Shown: positions 50,181 to 57,821 of the stretch, piece by piece
How positions within the stretch are numbered: position 1 is the stretch's first letter
How the letters are laid out: the number at the start of each line of letters is the position of its first letter
Source of the DNA: Microbacterium galbinum
Lineage (GTDB): Bacteria > Actinomycetota > Actinomycetes > Actinomycetales > Microbacteriaceae
DNA: 64,000 nt
Assembly (NCBI RefSeq): GCF_023091225.1
Contig: NZ_JAHWXM010000001.1
Location: 1,302,001 to 1,366,000, forward strand
Direction of reading: 5' to 3'
The notes under the pieces: generated by a model
Seen by the model: the letters and a program-made list of their open reading frames with translations, nothing else
Database searches by the model: none
What the model was told of the DNA's origin: nothing
Translations under genes and position numbers: made by a program

Positions 50181-50218
50181 CACGACGCCCCGCCTCCGGA
50201 AGGAGACGGGGCGTCGTG
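50181..50218. terminator. Bidirectional terminator between YhgE/Pip and ccsB genes
   Basis: CACGACGCCCCGCCTCC and GGAGACGGGGCGTCGTG pair over 17 positions with one mismatch around loop GGAA, between two convergent genes. Confidence 0.85.
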
Positions 50219-50237
50219 GATGTCAGGGGCGGATGCC

Positions 50238-51215
50238 TCAGCTGATGCCGGAGTAGGCGTGCAGTCCCTTGAAGAACACGTTCACGATCGTGAAGTTGAA
50301 CAGCACGGCGGTGAAGCCGACGATCGCGAGCCAGGCCGAGGGGTTTCCCCGCCAACCGCGGGTCGCGCGGGCGTGGATGTAGCCGGCGTAGAGCACCCAG
50401 ATCACGAAGGTCCAGGTCTCCTTCACATCGAAGCCCCAGAAGCGGCTCCACGCGTAGTAGGCCCAGATCGACCCGGCGATGAGGGTGAAGGTCCAGAGGA
50501 TGAACCCGATGATCGTGAAGCGGTACGCCATGCTCTCGAGGCGCTCGGCCGAGGGGAACGTACGCAGGAACCCGGGGCCGGTCTTGGCCGCACCCTCCGA
50601 GACGAGGCGCTCGCGCCGCGACTGCATGAGCTGGATGACCGAGAGCGCGAAGGCGAGGGCGAAGAACGCCGTGCCCAGCGAGGCGACGAAGACGTGGATC
50701 ACGAGCCACACGCTCTTGAGCGGGTCCATGAGCGGCGTGACCTCGACGTAGAAGTTCGTCGACGACAGGCCCAGCAGCACCACCACGAGGCCGGTGATGA
50801 ACGTACCGAGGAAGCGCAGGTCGACCTTGACCAGCACGATCAGGTAGACGGCGATGATGAGCAGCGTGCCGATCATCGCGAACTCGTAGAGGTTCGCCCA
50901 CGGCACGCGACCGGCCGCGAATCCGCGGGTGAGGGTCGCACCGAGGTGGAAGATGAACGCGAGAACGGTGAGCGAGGTGCCGATGCGCGCCATGACGAAG
51001 CGCTGGGGCTTCGGCTCGATGGGCTTTCCGGTGGCCGTGAGCGTCGCTCCCCCGCGCGCGCCGGCGCCGACCAGCTCGGCCTCGCGCACGGTCTGCGCGT
51101 CGGCGGAGATCTGCGAGCGGCGCGCGAGGTCGAATGCGAACGCGATGAAAGCCGCGGCGTAGATCGCGATCGCGGTCCAGAGCAGGACCGGCGAGATCAC
51201 TTCGAGGTCGAACAT
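50238..51215 (-). CDS. ccsB: Cytochrome c biogenesis protein CcsB/CcsA (System II heme handler)
   Basis: A 325-residue membrane protein with eight or so hydrophobic segments and the tryptophan-rich heme-handling region WAYYAWSRFWGFDVKETW, the WWD-like motif of the CcsA family. With ResB it carries heme across the membrane and attaches it to apocytochrome c. It lies 4 bp after the resB stop. A TAGACT box, overlapping the end of resB, sits 6 nt before the ATG and may give an internal promoter. Confidence 0.93.
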   Translation of the reverse strand: MFDLEVISPVLLWTAIAIYAAAFIAFAFDLARRSQISADAQTVREAELVGAGARGGATLTATGKPIEPKPQRFVMARIGTSLTVLAFIFHLGATLTRGFAAGRVPWANLYEFAMIGTLLIIAVYLIVLVKVDLRFLGTFITGLVVVLLGLSSTNFYVEVTPLMDPLKSVWLVIHVFVASLGTAFFALAFALSVIQLMQSRRERLVSEGAAKTGPGFLRTFPSAERLESMAYRFTIIGFILWTFTLIAGSIWAYYAWSRFWGFDVKETWTFVIWVLYAGYIHARATRGWRGNPSAWLAIVGFTAVLFNFTIVNVFFKGLHAYSGIS

Positions 51216-51227
51216 GGTGTCAGTCTA
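51216..51227 (-). promoter_or_regulatory. Possible internal leaderless-type promoter, TAGACT
   Basis: TAGACT (minus, 51222-51227) then 6 nt and the ccsB ATG. It coincides with the last codons and stop of resB, so chance is possible. Confidence 0.35.
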
Positions 51228-53061
51228 CTTTCGGGGAGTCGGATGCCGTCGGGTCGGCATCCGCGAGATCTTCGGTGAGGTCGTCGGAGGCGGGGTCGCG
51301 GGCGACCGTGCCCCCGGCCGCATCGAGCAGGCGACCGTGGCCGGCGACGATGTCGTCGAGCGCCACCGCGATCGTCGGGTCCTCGCCGCGGGCGAGACCC
51401 GCGTACTCGAGCGAGACGGAGTCGCCCTCGACCGTGGCCTTGACCCACATGCGGCGGCGGGGCACGAACAGCGCGAGCATGAGTCCGCCGAGCGCGAGCA
51501 CCGCGAAGCCGAGCACCCAGACGCCGGACTCGTCGCGGTGGATCTGCAGCGAGGCGAAGCGCTTGACCGACTGCGTGGCGTCGGTCGCGCCCTCGGGCGA
51601 CTCGTCCTCGAAGGTGACCGTTCCCATGCCGTTCGGCAGGTCGGCGGTCTCGCCCGGAGCGAGCTCGATCGAGTCCTTGTCGACCGCGCGACCGGTGAGC
51701 TGGGTGAGGTCGGTGGTGTCGAGCACGTAGACCGACCGCGGGGTGCCGTCGTTGATGCCGAGGTCGCCCGAGTACACGTCGAGCGTGAGCGTCGGGTTGG
51801 TGAGCGCGGGGTAGGCCGAGAAGAACGCGCCCGTGTCGAGCACGGCGGTCGTCGGGTAGAAGAAGCCCAGCAGGCCGAGCTGCTCGGGGAGTCCGTCGGT
51901 GACCTTGATCACGCCGAGCGAGGTCATGTTGGTGTCCTGCGGCAGGAACGGCACGCTGTTCGTGAACACCACGTCGCCGTCGGCGTTGCGCACCGTGATG
52001 GTGGGCGCGTAACCGTTGCCGAGCAGGAAGATGTCGTCGTCGGCGACGGGCAGCGGCTCATTGACCTTGATGGAGCCGGTGCGCTCCTCCCCGTTCTCCT
52101 TGACCGTGACGTTGGCCGAGAAGTCGCCGGCCTGGCCGGAACCCGCCTCGCCGAACGGGGTGTACGAGACATCGAAGGTGTCGAGGCGCATCGAGTAGGG
52201 CGCGAGGGCGTCGTCGGCGACGAAGCGTCCGCGGTTCATCGAGTCGTAGTCGACGAGCGTGTTCGCGAACGTCTCGCCCTCGACCAGCACCCGCTGACCG
52301 GTATACGCGAAGCCGCCGCCGATGGCGACCGTGACCAGCACGCCGACGAGCGCGAGGTGGAAGAGCAGGTTCCCGGTCTCGCGCCAGTACCCGCGCTCGG
52401 CCGACACGGAGAAGGTGCGCCCACGGTCGTAGCGCTCGACCCGATACCCGAGTGCCTTGAGCTGCTTGGTCGCGACGGCGATCGATGCGGATGCCTCGGC
52501 CTCGGCATCCGTCTTCTCGCCGTTCCCCGCGGTCGCGGAGAGGTCGCGGGTGACGGCCCGGAAGTCGTCGAGCCGCTGCAGCCGCGCGGGCGTGCGGGGC
52601 GGGCGGGCCTGGAGCGCCTTCCAGTGGTGCCGGATGCGCGGGATCACGCAGCCGACGAGCGAGGTGAACAGCAGCAGGTAGATCGCCGAGAACCACGGCG
52701 ACAGATAGACGTCGAAGAGCTTGAGGCCGTCGAGGATCGGGAAGAGATCGGGGTTGTCGCGCTGCCACTGCGTGACACCGTTCGGGTCGGCCATGCGCTG
52801 CGGGAAGATCGATCCGGGGATCGCGGCGACCGCGAGCACGAGCAGCAGGATCAGCGCGGTGCGCATCGAGGTCAGCTGGCGCCAGCCCCAGCGCAGCCAC
52901 CCGACGAAACCGAGGCGCGGCTGCGTGATCGAGTCGTCGCCGTCGACGTGGTCGGACGGTCGCAGCGGATCGCTGGACCTGGGCGTCTTGCTGCTCACGG
53001 CACTCTCGTTCTTCCGGGTTTTCTTCTCGGTCGTCTCGTGATCAGAGCGGGAGGATGACAC
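51220..53061 (-). CDS. resB: Cytochrome c biogenesis protein ResB
   Basis: A 613-residue membrane protein: polar N-terminus, transmembrane segments near ~60-90 (TSMRTALILLLVLAVAAIPG), ~125 and ~230, a large extracytoplasmic domain, and a last helix near 540. The GSIFPQR after the first helix and the C-terminal VLGFAVLALGGLMLALFVPR are typical of ResB. It partners CcsB. The GTG at 53061 overlaps ccdA by 20 bp; a GTG at 52998 is an equally plausible start that would remove a low-complexity 21-residue tail. Confidence 0.92.
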   Translation of the reverse strand: MSSSRSDHETTEKKTRKNESAVSSKTPRSSDPLRPSDHVDGDDSITQPRLGFVGWLRWGWRQLTSMRTALILLLVLAVAAIPGSIFPQRMADPNGVTQWQRDNPDLFPILDGLKLFDVYLSPWFSAIYLLLFTSLVGCVIPRIRHHWKALQARPPRTPARLQRLDDFRAVTRDLSATAGNGEKTDAEAEASASIAVATKQLKALGYRVERYDRGRTFSVSAERGYWRETGNLLFHLALVGVLVTVAIGGGFAYTGQRVLVEGETFANTLVDYDSMNRGRFVADDALAPYSMRLDTFDVSYTPFGEAGSGQAGDFSANVTVKENGEERTGSIKVNEPLPVADDDIFLLGNGYAPTITVRNADGDVVFTNSVPFLPQDTNMTSLGVIKVTDGLPEQLGLLGFFYPTTAVLDTGAFFSAYPALTNPTLTLDVYSGDLGINDGTPRSVYVLDTTDLTQLTGRAVDKDSIELAPGETADLPNGMGTVTFEDESPEGATDATQSVKRFASLQIHRDESGVWVLGFAVLALGGLMLALFVPRRRMWVKATVEGDSVSLEYAGLARGEDPTIAVALDDIVAGHGRLLDAAGGTVARDPASDDLTEDLADADPTASDSPKVD

Positions 53062-53812
53062 TGCTCATCACCGCCGTCAGTCGGGACATGATGTCGGTCC
53101 ACAGCCCCGTCACCATCAGCACGCCGAGGGCGATCAGCAGCACGCCGCCGATGATGTTGACGACGCGGATGTGGCGGCGCAGGAATCCGATGGCCGTGGT
53201 CGCCCAACCGAAGCCGAGGGCGACGAGCAGGAACGGGATGCCGAGGCCGAGGGAATAGGCGAGACCGAGGGCCCCCGCGCGCACCGGGTCGCCGGCGTTG
53301 AAGGAGAGGGCGAAGATCGCCGTCAGGGTGGGGCCGAGGCAGGGCGCCCAGCCGATCCCGAGGGCGATGCCGAGCAGCGGCGCCCCGATCACGCCGTACT
53401 TGCCGTCGATGTGGAAGCGCAGCTCGCGCTGCGCGAAGCCGAACAGCCCGAGGAAGACGAGCCCCATGAGGATGATCACGACGCCGAGGATGCGCGTGAT
53501 GAGCTCGCCCCACTGGATCAGGAAGACACTCGCGACGCCGCCGAGAGAGGTGATCGCGACGAAGACGGCACTGAAGCCGGCGATGAAGAGGAGCACGCCG
53601 ATGACGAGGCGACCGCGACCCGAGGCCGAGGCATCCGTCGACGCGGTCGCGCCGTTCACCGGGCGGGGAGCCACGGATCCGCCGAGGAAGCCGAGGTACC
53701 CCGGCACGAGCGGCAGCACGCAGGGCGACAGGAACGAGATGAGCCCGGCGAGCAGAGCGACCGGGATCGCCAGCCAGAGCGCTCCCGAACCGATGATGTC
53801 CTGGGGATTCAC
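53042..53812 (-). CDS. ccdA: Cytochrome c biogenesis protein CcdA
   Basis: A 256-residue six-helix membrane protein that passes electrons from cytosolic thioredoxin to the extracytoplasmic TlpA/ResA. The two redox cysteines are visible as Cys31 in FLSPCVLPLVPGYLGF and in GWAPCLGPTLTAIF. The GTG start at 53812 overlaps the tlpA stop (GTGA). Confidence 0.94.
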   Translation of the reverse strand: MNPQDIIGSGALWLAIPVALLAGLISFLSPCVLPLVPGYLGFLGGSVAPRPVNGATASTDASASGRGRLVIGVLLFIAGFSAVFVAITSLGGVASVFLIQWGELITRILGVVIILMGLVFLGLFGFAQRELRFHIDGKYGVIGAPLLGIALGIGWAPCLGPTLTAIFALSFNAGDPVRAGALGLAYSLGLGIPFLLVALGFGWATTAIGFLRRHIRVVNIIGGVLLIALGVLMVTGLWTDIMSRLTAVMSSVILPL

Positions 53813-54459
53813 GCGCTCTCCGCGAGCGCGTCCTTGACGAGCGTGGACAGGATCGAGGTCCCGTCGATGGGCCCGATGATGCGGGCGGCGACGCGGCCCT
53901 GCTTGTCGAGCACGAGAGTGGTGGGGGTGGCCTGGATGGGCGTCTCGGCCGCGAAGGCGAGCTTGGCCTGCGCGGTGTCGACGTCGATCAGGCTCGGGTA
54001 GGTGATCTCGAACTCGGTCGAGAAGGCCTTGGCCGTGTCGGCCTGATCGCGGGTGTTGATGCCGACGAACGACACACCCTGGTCTTCGTACTCCTGCCAC
54101 ACCGACTCGAGATCGCCGGCCTCGACGCGGCACGGCGCGCAGCCGGCGTACCAGAAGTTCACGACCGTGACCTGGCCCGCGATGTCGGCGCTGTCGAAGG
54201 CCTCGCCGTCTTCGGTGACGCCCGAGAAGTCGATCGGCTCGCCGCGCTCGGCGACGGGGATCTCCTGGATCGCGCCATCGGCGGCGACGTAGCCGGTGTT
54301 CTCACCGCTCAGGAACGACTCGCTCACGGCATCCGGAGCACAGGCGGTCAGGCCGACGGCAAGCACCGCGGCGAGCGCGGCTCCGACCGCACGCCGGGAA
54401 CGGCGAGTGCGGGAGGGGCGGCCGCTGCGGATCGGGTGAATCCTCGAGGCGAGTGGCAC
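53809..54459 (-). CDS. TlpA/ResA-type thioredoxin-like lipoprotein
   Basis: A 216-residue exported thiol-disulfide protein: signal peptide with lipobox LTAC (Cys40) after an Arg-rich start, then a thioredoxin-like domain with active site FWYAGCAPC (Cys107, Cys110) and a cis-Pro near TPIQATPTTLV. It keeps the CxxCH cysteines of apocytochrome c reduced. First gene of the tlpA-ccdA-resB-ccsB operon. The GTG at 54459 lies 7 nt after TAAACT. Confidence 0.92.
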   Translation of the reverse strand: MPLASRIHPIRSGRPSRTRRSRRAVGAALAAVLAVGLTACAPDAVSESFLSGENTGYVAADGAIQEIPVAERGEPIDFSGVTEDGEAFDSADIAGQVTVVNFWYAGCAPCRVEAGDLESVWQEYEDQGVSFVGINTRDQADTAKAFSTEFEITYPSLIDVDTAQAKLAFAAETPIQATPTTLVLDKQGRVAARIIGPIDGTSILSTLVKDALAESA

Positions 54460-54472
54460 GGTTACGAGTTTA
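54460..54472 (-). promoter_or_regulatory. Leaderless-type promoter of the cytochrome c maturation operon, TAAACT
   Basis: TAAACT (minus, 54467-54472) then 7 nt and the tlpA-type GTG at 54459. Confidence 0.55.
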
Positions 54473-54523
54473 CGCCGAGGTTCCTATGGTTAGGCCGGAC
54501 GCGGGCGCCGTCACCGGAGCCCC

Positions 54524-54928
54524 TCAGAACCGCGACAGCACGTCGTCGACGCCGGCCCGGAAACGCGGACAGGTGGCGATGTCGTGCGAGCGGCAGCGCA
54601 GCGCGTGCTCGGTCATCTCGCGCGAGCGACGCATCTCCTCCATGCGGCGGTCGATGTCGTCGATGTGCGACTGCAGCACCTGATGGCGCCCCCAACTGCT
54701 GTCGTCGAGCAGCACCGCGATCTGATCGAGCGTCATGCCCGCGGCCTTGCTGCGCTGGATCACGGCGATACGCACGACGTCGTCCTCGCCGTACCGACGG
54801 CGGCCGGCGTCGTCGCGAGCGGGGGTCAGCAGTCCGACCGACTCCCAGTGGCGCAGCACGTTGGTGGGCAGATCGACGCGGGCGGCGACATCGCCGACGG
54901 ACCACGGATGCTCGGCATGTGACTTCAT
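54524..54928 (-). CDS. MerR-family transcriptional regulator with C-terminal cysteine pair
   Basis: A 134-residue regulator: N-terminal MerR winged HTH (WSVGDVAARVDLPTNVLRHW, then ESVGLLTPARDDAGRRRYGE) and a dimerisation helix at ~75-110. Near the C-terminus Cys112 and Cys120 (CRSHDIATC) could bind a metal or form a disulfide. Its start codon lies inside a 26-bp palindrome whose second copy stands before the flavoprotein gene, so it probably controls both itself and that gene. A redox or electrophile signal is plausible, not shown. Confidence 0.88.
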   Translation of the reverse strand: MKSHAEHPWSVGDVAARVDLPTNVLRHWESVGLLTPARDDAGRRRYGEDDVVRIAVIQRSKAAGMTLDQIAVLLDDSSWGRHQVLQSHIDDIDRRMEEMRRSREMTEHALRCRSHDIATCPRFRAGVDDVLSRF

Positions 54929-54944
54929 CCCAACATGAAGTCAC
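54919..54944. promoter_or_regulatory. MerR operator copy A, over the merR start codon
   Basis: GTGACTTCAT and ATGAAGTCAC are perfect 10-bp arms around CCCAAC. The merR ATG is inside the left arm, so bound regulator would block its own expression. Confidence 0.75.
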
Positions 54945-54976
54945 AAACGGAGCGTGGACGCAAGGTCCGCCGCTCG
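54920..54976 (+). repeat. 57-bp direct repeat, copy A (downstream side of marR)
   Basis: Matches 55676-55732 at 47 of 57 positions, extending about 32 bp past the operator into what is a leader sequence in copy B. In copy A no gene follows on this strand. The -35 and -10 matches of copy B are lost here (GTGACT, CAAACG). Confidence 0.8.
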
Positions 54977-54994
54977 ACCGCCGAAGCGACGCCG

Positions 54995-55480
54995 TCAGTC
55001 CCGGCACTCCCTCGTGATGAGGTCGGCGACCTTCTCGAGGAAGTCGCTCACCACCGCCGACTGCTCGGCGCTCAGGTCCGTCGCGATCCGGTGGACGGCG
55101 ACCGCCGTGGCGTCGAGCCCCTCGGAGGGATCGATCCGCCGCAGGGGAACGAGAAGCTTCGAGCGACTGTCCGCGGGGTTCCGCTGCGTGGTGATGACCC
55201 GCGCGGTCTCGAGCTTCTCGAGCGCCTTCGAGATCGCGGCGGTCGTCACCTGCAACTCGGACGCGAGGTCACCGGGAGTGATCGCCTCGTTGCGATGGTC
55301 GGCCTCGGCGATGAGCCGGGTGATCTCGCGAAGCAGTGGACTCGGTCCACACGACGCTTGACGTCGACGCGCCAGCTGGTCCTCTGCGACGCGCACGCGC
55401 TCCACGGCGCGGGCGACGTCGAGCGCGTACGACTGATCGATCGCGTTCCAGATGGTGGCGGGAGCCTCCGCGGTGCTCAC
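54995..55480 (-). CDS. MarR-family transcriptional regulator
   Basis: A 161-residue winged-helix regulator: DLASELQVTTAAISKALEKLE is the recognition part (~75-95) and the wing reads ITTQRNPADSRSKLLVPL, both standard MarR features. The GTG has AGGAGG upstream, within the end of a 32-codon gene that stops 1 bp before. It lies between two direct repeats that separate merR from its probable flavoprotein target. Ligand unknown. Confidence 0.88.
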   Translation of the reverse strand: MSTAEAPATIWNAIDQSYALDVARAVERVRVAEDQLARRRQASCGPSPLLREITRLIAEADHRNEAITPGDLASELQVTTAAISKALEKLETARVITTQRNPADSRSKLLVPLRRIDPSEGLDATAVAVHRIATDLSAEQSAVVSDFLEKVADLITRECRD

Positions 55481-55481
55481 C

Positions 55482-55580
55482 TCAGTCCTCCTGATTGATC
55501 AGGGACAACCACTTCCCGAAGCGCTCCCCCTCGGCGCCCGCGCCATCCTCGTTCGCAGCGATCTCTTCCCGTTCGATCAT
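55482..55580 (-). CDS. Small acidic protein or leader peptide upstream of marR
   Basis: A 32-codon frame: ATG at 55580 with GGAGG further upstream, sequence ending GERFGKWLSLINQED, then TGA and one base before the marR GTG. The marR Shine-Dalgarno lies in its last codons, so the two are translationally linked. Either a small protein of its own or a coupling leader; not recognised as any family. Confidence 0.5.
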   Translation of the reverse strand: MIEREEIAANEDGAGAEGERFGKWLSLINQED

Positions 55581-55630
55581 GTCCCGCTCCCTCCGTGTGG
55601 TGCGAACATCCGGACAATGCTCGCAAAACT

Positions 55631-55658
55631 AGATTACTAGCCGAACTAGTGATGTCAA
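55631..55658 (-). promoter_or_regulatory. Promoter of the small ORF-marR unit with CTAG operator repeats
   Basis: On the minus strand a consensus TTGACA (55653-55658) and TAATCT (55631-55636) with 16-bp spacing. The spacer and -10 are covered by three CTAG tetramers (ACTAGT, CTAG, CTAG), likely MarR contacts for autorepression. Confidence 0.7.
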
Positions 55659-55674
55659 CCTCGCGCCCCGTCGC

Positions 55675-55705
55675 TTGACTTCATCCCGACATGAAGTCAC
55701 AGACT
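55675..55705 (+). promoter_or_regulatory. MerR-type promoter and operator copy B of the flavoprotein gene
   Basis: TTGACT (55675-55680) and CAGACT (55700-55705) are 19 bp apart, the over-long spacing that MerR activators correct. The operator (TGACTTCAT / ATGAAGTCA around CCCGAC) fills the spacer exactly. The transcript would begin about 33 nt before the ATG at 55745. Confidence 0.75.
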
Positions 55706-55732
55706 GATCGCGAACACAAGATCCACCGGTCG
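55676..55732 (+). repeat. 57-bp direct repeat, copy B (upstream of the flavoprotein gene)
   Basis: Partner of 54920-54976, 47 of 57 bases identical. Here it holds the functional-looking promoter, operator and leader. Confidence 0.8.
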
Positions 55733-55744
55733 GAAGGACCCCTC

Positions 55745-56650
55745 ATGTACGACGTGATCGTGATCGGCGCAGGCCCCGCGGGCCTGCAGGCGGCGCTGAC
55801 GCTGGGACGGATGCACCGCTCGGCGCTGCTGCTCGACTCGGGCGAGTACCGCAACGGCACGGTGCTGCACATGCACAACGTCGCCGCGAACGACGGCACC
55901 CCGCCCGCCGACTTCCGCGCGATCGCCCGCGCCCAGCTCGCGGAGTACGCGGACGTCGAGGTGCGCGATGCCCGCGTCGAGCGGGTCGATGGAGAGCAGG
56001 GGGCGTTCACCGTCGAACTCGCCGACGGCGGCACGGTGGTGGCTCGACGCATCGTGCTCGCGACCGGCATGGCCGACGAACTGCCGGCGATCCCCGGACT
56101 GCAGGAGCTGTGGGGCGCCGGCGCGTTCAGTTGCCCGTTCTGCGACGGGCACGAGCATGCGGACAAGCCGATCGCCGTGATCGGCGAGGCCGCCCGCGCC
56201 GCCCATCTGATCGGGCTGCTCGGCCGGATCGTGTCGTCGATCACGGTCTTCCCCACCGAGGGTTCCTTCCCGGAGGAGGATCGCGCGACCCTCGAGGCGC
56301 TCGGCGCCGTCGTCGCCCCCTCGTCACCTCTGTCGATCGCGCGGGAGGGAGAGACGGTGACGTTGACCACGGCGGAGGGCGAAGCATCTGTCGCCGGCAT
56401 CTTCGTCGCCTCGGTGGTCTCGCGCCAGCGCGCCCCGTTCGCCGAGCAGCTCGGACTCGCGATGCTCCCGTCCGGCGCGATCGAGATCGACGACTTCGGC
56501 CGCACGTCCGTCGCCGGGGTGTCGGCGGCGGGCGACATCGCACATCGGGCCTCGCTGCCCGGCGCGATGGCCGCGGTCGCGCTGGCGGTCGCGGCGGGTC
56601 AGCTCGCCGCCGTCGGTCACATCCAGTCGCTCATGGCCGAGGGCGCGTAG
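55745..56650 (+). CDS. Thioredoxin reductase-like NAD(P)/FAD-dependent oxidoreductase
   Basis: A 301-residue flavoprotein. FAD-binding VIGAGPAGLQAALTLGRM starts at residue 6; Cys130 and Cys133 in SCPFCDGHE occupy the redox-disulfide position of thioredoxin reductase; the C-terminal AAGDIAHR binds FAD. The second nucleotide motif is degenerate (VIGEAARAAHL), so NADPH use is uncertain. The ATG at 55745 has GGAAGGA upstream; an ATG at 55691 lies inside the MerR operator ahead of the probable transcription start and is rejected. Probably a disulfide reductase induced by MerR. Confidence 0.87.
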   Translation: MYDVIVIGAGPAGLQAALTLGRMHRSALLLDSGEYRNGTVLHMHNVAANDGTPPADFRAIARAQLAEYADVEVRDARVERVDGEQGAFTVELADGGTVVARRIVLATGMADELPAIPGLQELWGAGAFSCPFCDGHEHADKPIAVIGEAARAAHLIGLLGRIVSSITVFPTEGSFPEEDRATLEALGAVVAPSSPLSIAREGETVTLTTAEGEASVAGIFVASVVSRQRAPFAEQLGLAMLPSGAIEIDDFGRTSVAGVSAAGDIAHRASLPGAMAAVALAVAAGQLAAVGHIQSLMAEGA

Positions 56651-56675
56651 CTCCCAGGGCCATGAACGGGATGCC

Positions 56676-57305
56676 TCAGACGGCGCCGACGTCGACCGCG
56701 CCGCCCGTCGCCGCGGGTTCGGCGTAGTCGACCTCACGCCACACGTCGCCGACCCGCTCGAACGAGGTCACGCTCGACAGGGCGCAGCGCCGGGTGCGCG
56801 GATCGTGCCGCAGCGGGAGTCCGGCGACCGACAGGTGTGTGATCCAGATCGGTGCCTGGTGCGACACGATCACCGCGTCGCCCGCCTCGGTGGTGTGCCA
56901 GAGCTCGTCCATCGCGGCGCGCATGCGCTCGGCGACGGAGACGTACGGCTCGCCCCAGCTGGGCACAGACGGCTGCCGCAGATGCCACCAGTTGAGCGGG
57001 TTCATGAGCGAGCGGCGCATCTGCGTGCCCTCGAAGACGTTGGTCGGCTCGATGACGCGTTCGTCGAGCACCGGCTCGAGGTGGAAGCGCTCGGCGAACG
57101 GAGCGGCCGACTCCTGCGTGCGCTCCAGCGGCGAGCACCGCAGGGCCTCGACGTCGCGACCGAGACCGGCGACGTGCTCGGCCGCCGACTGCGCCATGCG
57201 CCGTCCGTCGTCGCTGAGGTGGAAGTCGGGCAGACGGCCGTAGAGCACGCGGCCGGGATTGTGGACCTCGCCGTGACGGACGAGGTGCAGACGGGATGCC
57301 GGCAC
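56676..57305 (-). CDS. Histidine phosphatase family protein
   Basis: A 209-residue phosphoglycerate-mutase-fold phosphatase. The catalytic RHG motif is in LHLVRHGEVHNPGR at residues ~8-12, followed by ALRCSPLERTQESA and a later VIVSHQAPIW holding the second His. It follows a small membrane-protein gene by 1 bp, so they are cotranscribed. The GTG start lacks its own promoter. Substrate unknown. Confidence 0.85.
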   Translation of the reverse strand: MPASRLHLVRHGEVHNPGRVLYGRLPDFHLSDDGRRMAQSAAEHVAGLGRDVEALRCSPLERTQESAAPFAERFHLEPVLDERVIEPTNVFEGTQMRRSLMNPLNWWHLRQPSVPSWGEPYVSVAERMRAAMDELWHTTEAGDAVIVSHQAPIWITHLSVAGLPLRHDPRTRRCALSSVTSFERVGDVWREVDYAEPAATGGAVDVGAV

Positions 57306-57306
57306 G

Positions 57307-57705
57307 TCAGGCCTTGCGGTAGCGGGAGTCCCCGAACCCGAGGATGAAGTACCCGATGAACGGGATCAGGAACAGCAGGAAGAACGAGAACGCACCACCC
57401 TTGCCGAAGCGATCGCCCACCTTGACCGCGACGACGATCGCGAGGATGACGTTGGCGATCGGCACCAGATAGAGCAGCACCCACCAGCCCGACATCCCGG
57501 CGATGCGCAGCAGGAAGATCGCGTTGACGATCGGGATCAGCGCGAGGATGCCCGGATACCCGGCCTTCGTGAACACCTTCCACCAGGCGATCGCCAGCAG
57601 CACGTAGAAGATGATGCCGATGACGCTCGTGGTTCCCGAGAAGAACGCGGAGACGAAATCGGGGACGACCGGTACATCGGCGGCGGGGACGAGGGCGAGT
57701 TCCAT
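57307..57705 (-). CDS. Small membrane protein, DUF5684-like
   Basis: A 132-residue membrane protein with four hydrophobic segments: IIFYVLLAIAWWKVF, GILALIPIVNAIFLL, VLLYLVPIANVILAI and FFLLFLIPFIGYFIL. The repeated I-P-I-x-N pattern is typical of the DUF5684/signal-peptidase-I-adjacent family. GGAAGG precedes the ATG. Function unknown. Confidence 0.8.
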   Translation of the reverse strand: MELALVPAADVPVVPDFVSAFFSGTTSVIGIIFYVLLAIAWWKVFTKAGYPGILALIPIVNAIFLLRIAGMSGWWVLLYLVPIANVILAIVVAVKVGDRFGKGGAFSFFLLFLIPFIGYFILGFGDSRYRKA

Positions 57706-57729
57706 GGGAGCACCTTCCTTTTCCCTGCC

Positions 57730-57735
57730 ACCCTA
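57730..57735 (-). promoter_or_regulatory. Possible -10 box of the DUF5684-phosphatase unit
   Basis: TAGGGT on the minus strand, 24 nt before the ATG; unlike the leaderless cases a Shine-Dalgarno fits into the short leader. Confidence 0.35.
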
Positions 57736-57776
57736 CTGATCCCCTCCGCCCGCCGGAGACACGCCGCGCGCCCCCG

Positions 57777-57782
57777 TAGAAT
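57777..57782 (+). promoter_or_regulatory. Possible -10 box of aspS
   Basis: TAGAAT, 39 nt before the aspS GTG. No clear -35. Confidence 0.4.
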
Positions 57783-57821
57783 GGGCGGGTTCGCCCGTTC
57801 ACAGAACAGAAGGAATACTCC

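Noticed and set aside
54935-55498. A + strand frame beginning MKSQTERGRK as a gene
   Set aside because: The start is created by the palindrome arm of the MerR operator; the rest runs antisense through marR and has no family features.
55691-55744. Upstream start (MKSQTDREHK) for the flavoprotein
   Set aside because: It lies within the operator, ahead of the predicted transcription start, while the ATG at 55745 has a good ribosome site and begins directly at the FAD motif.
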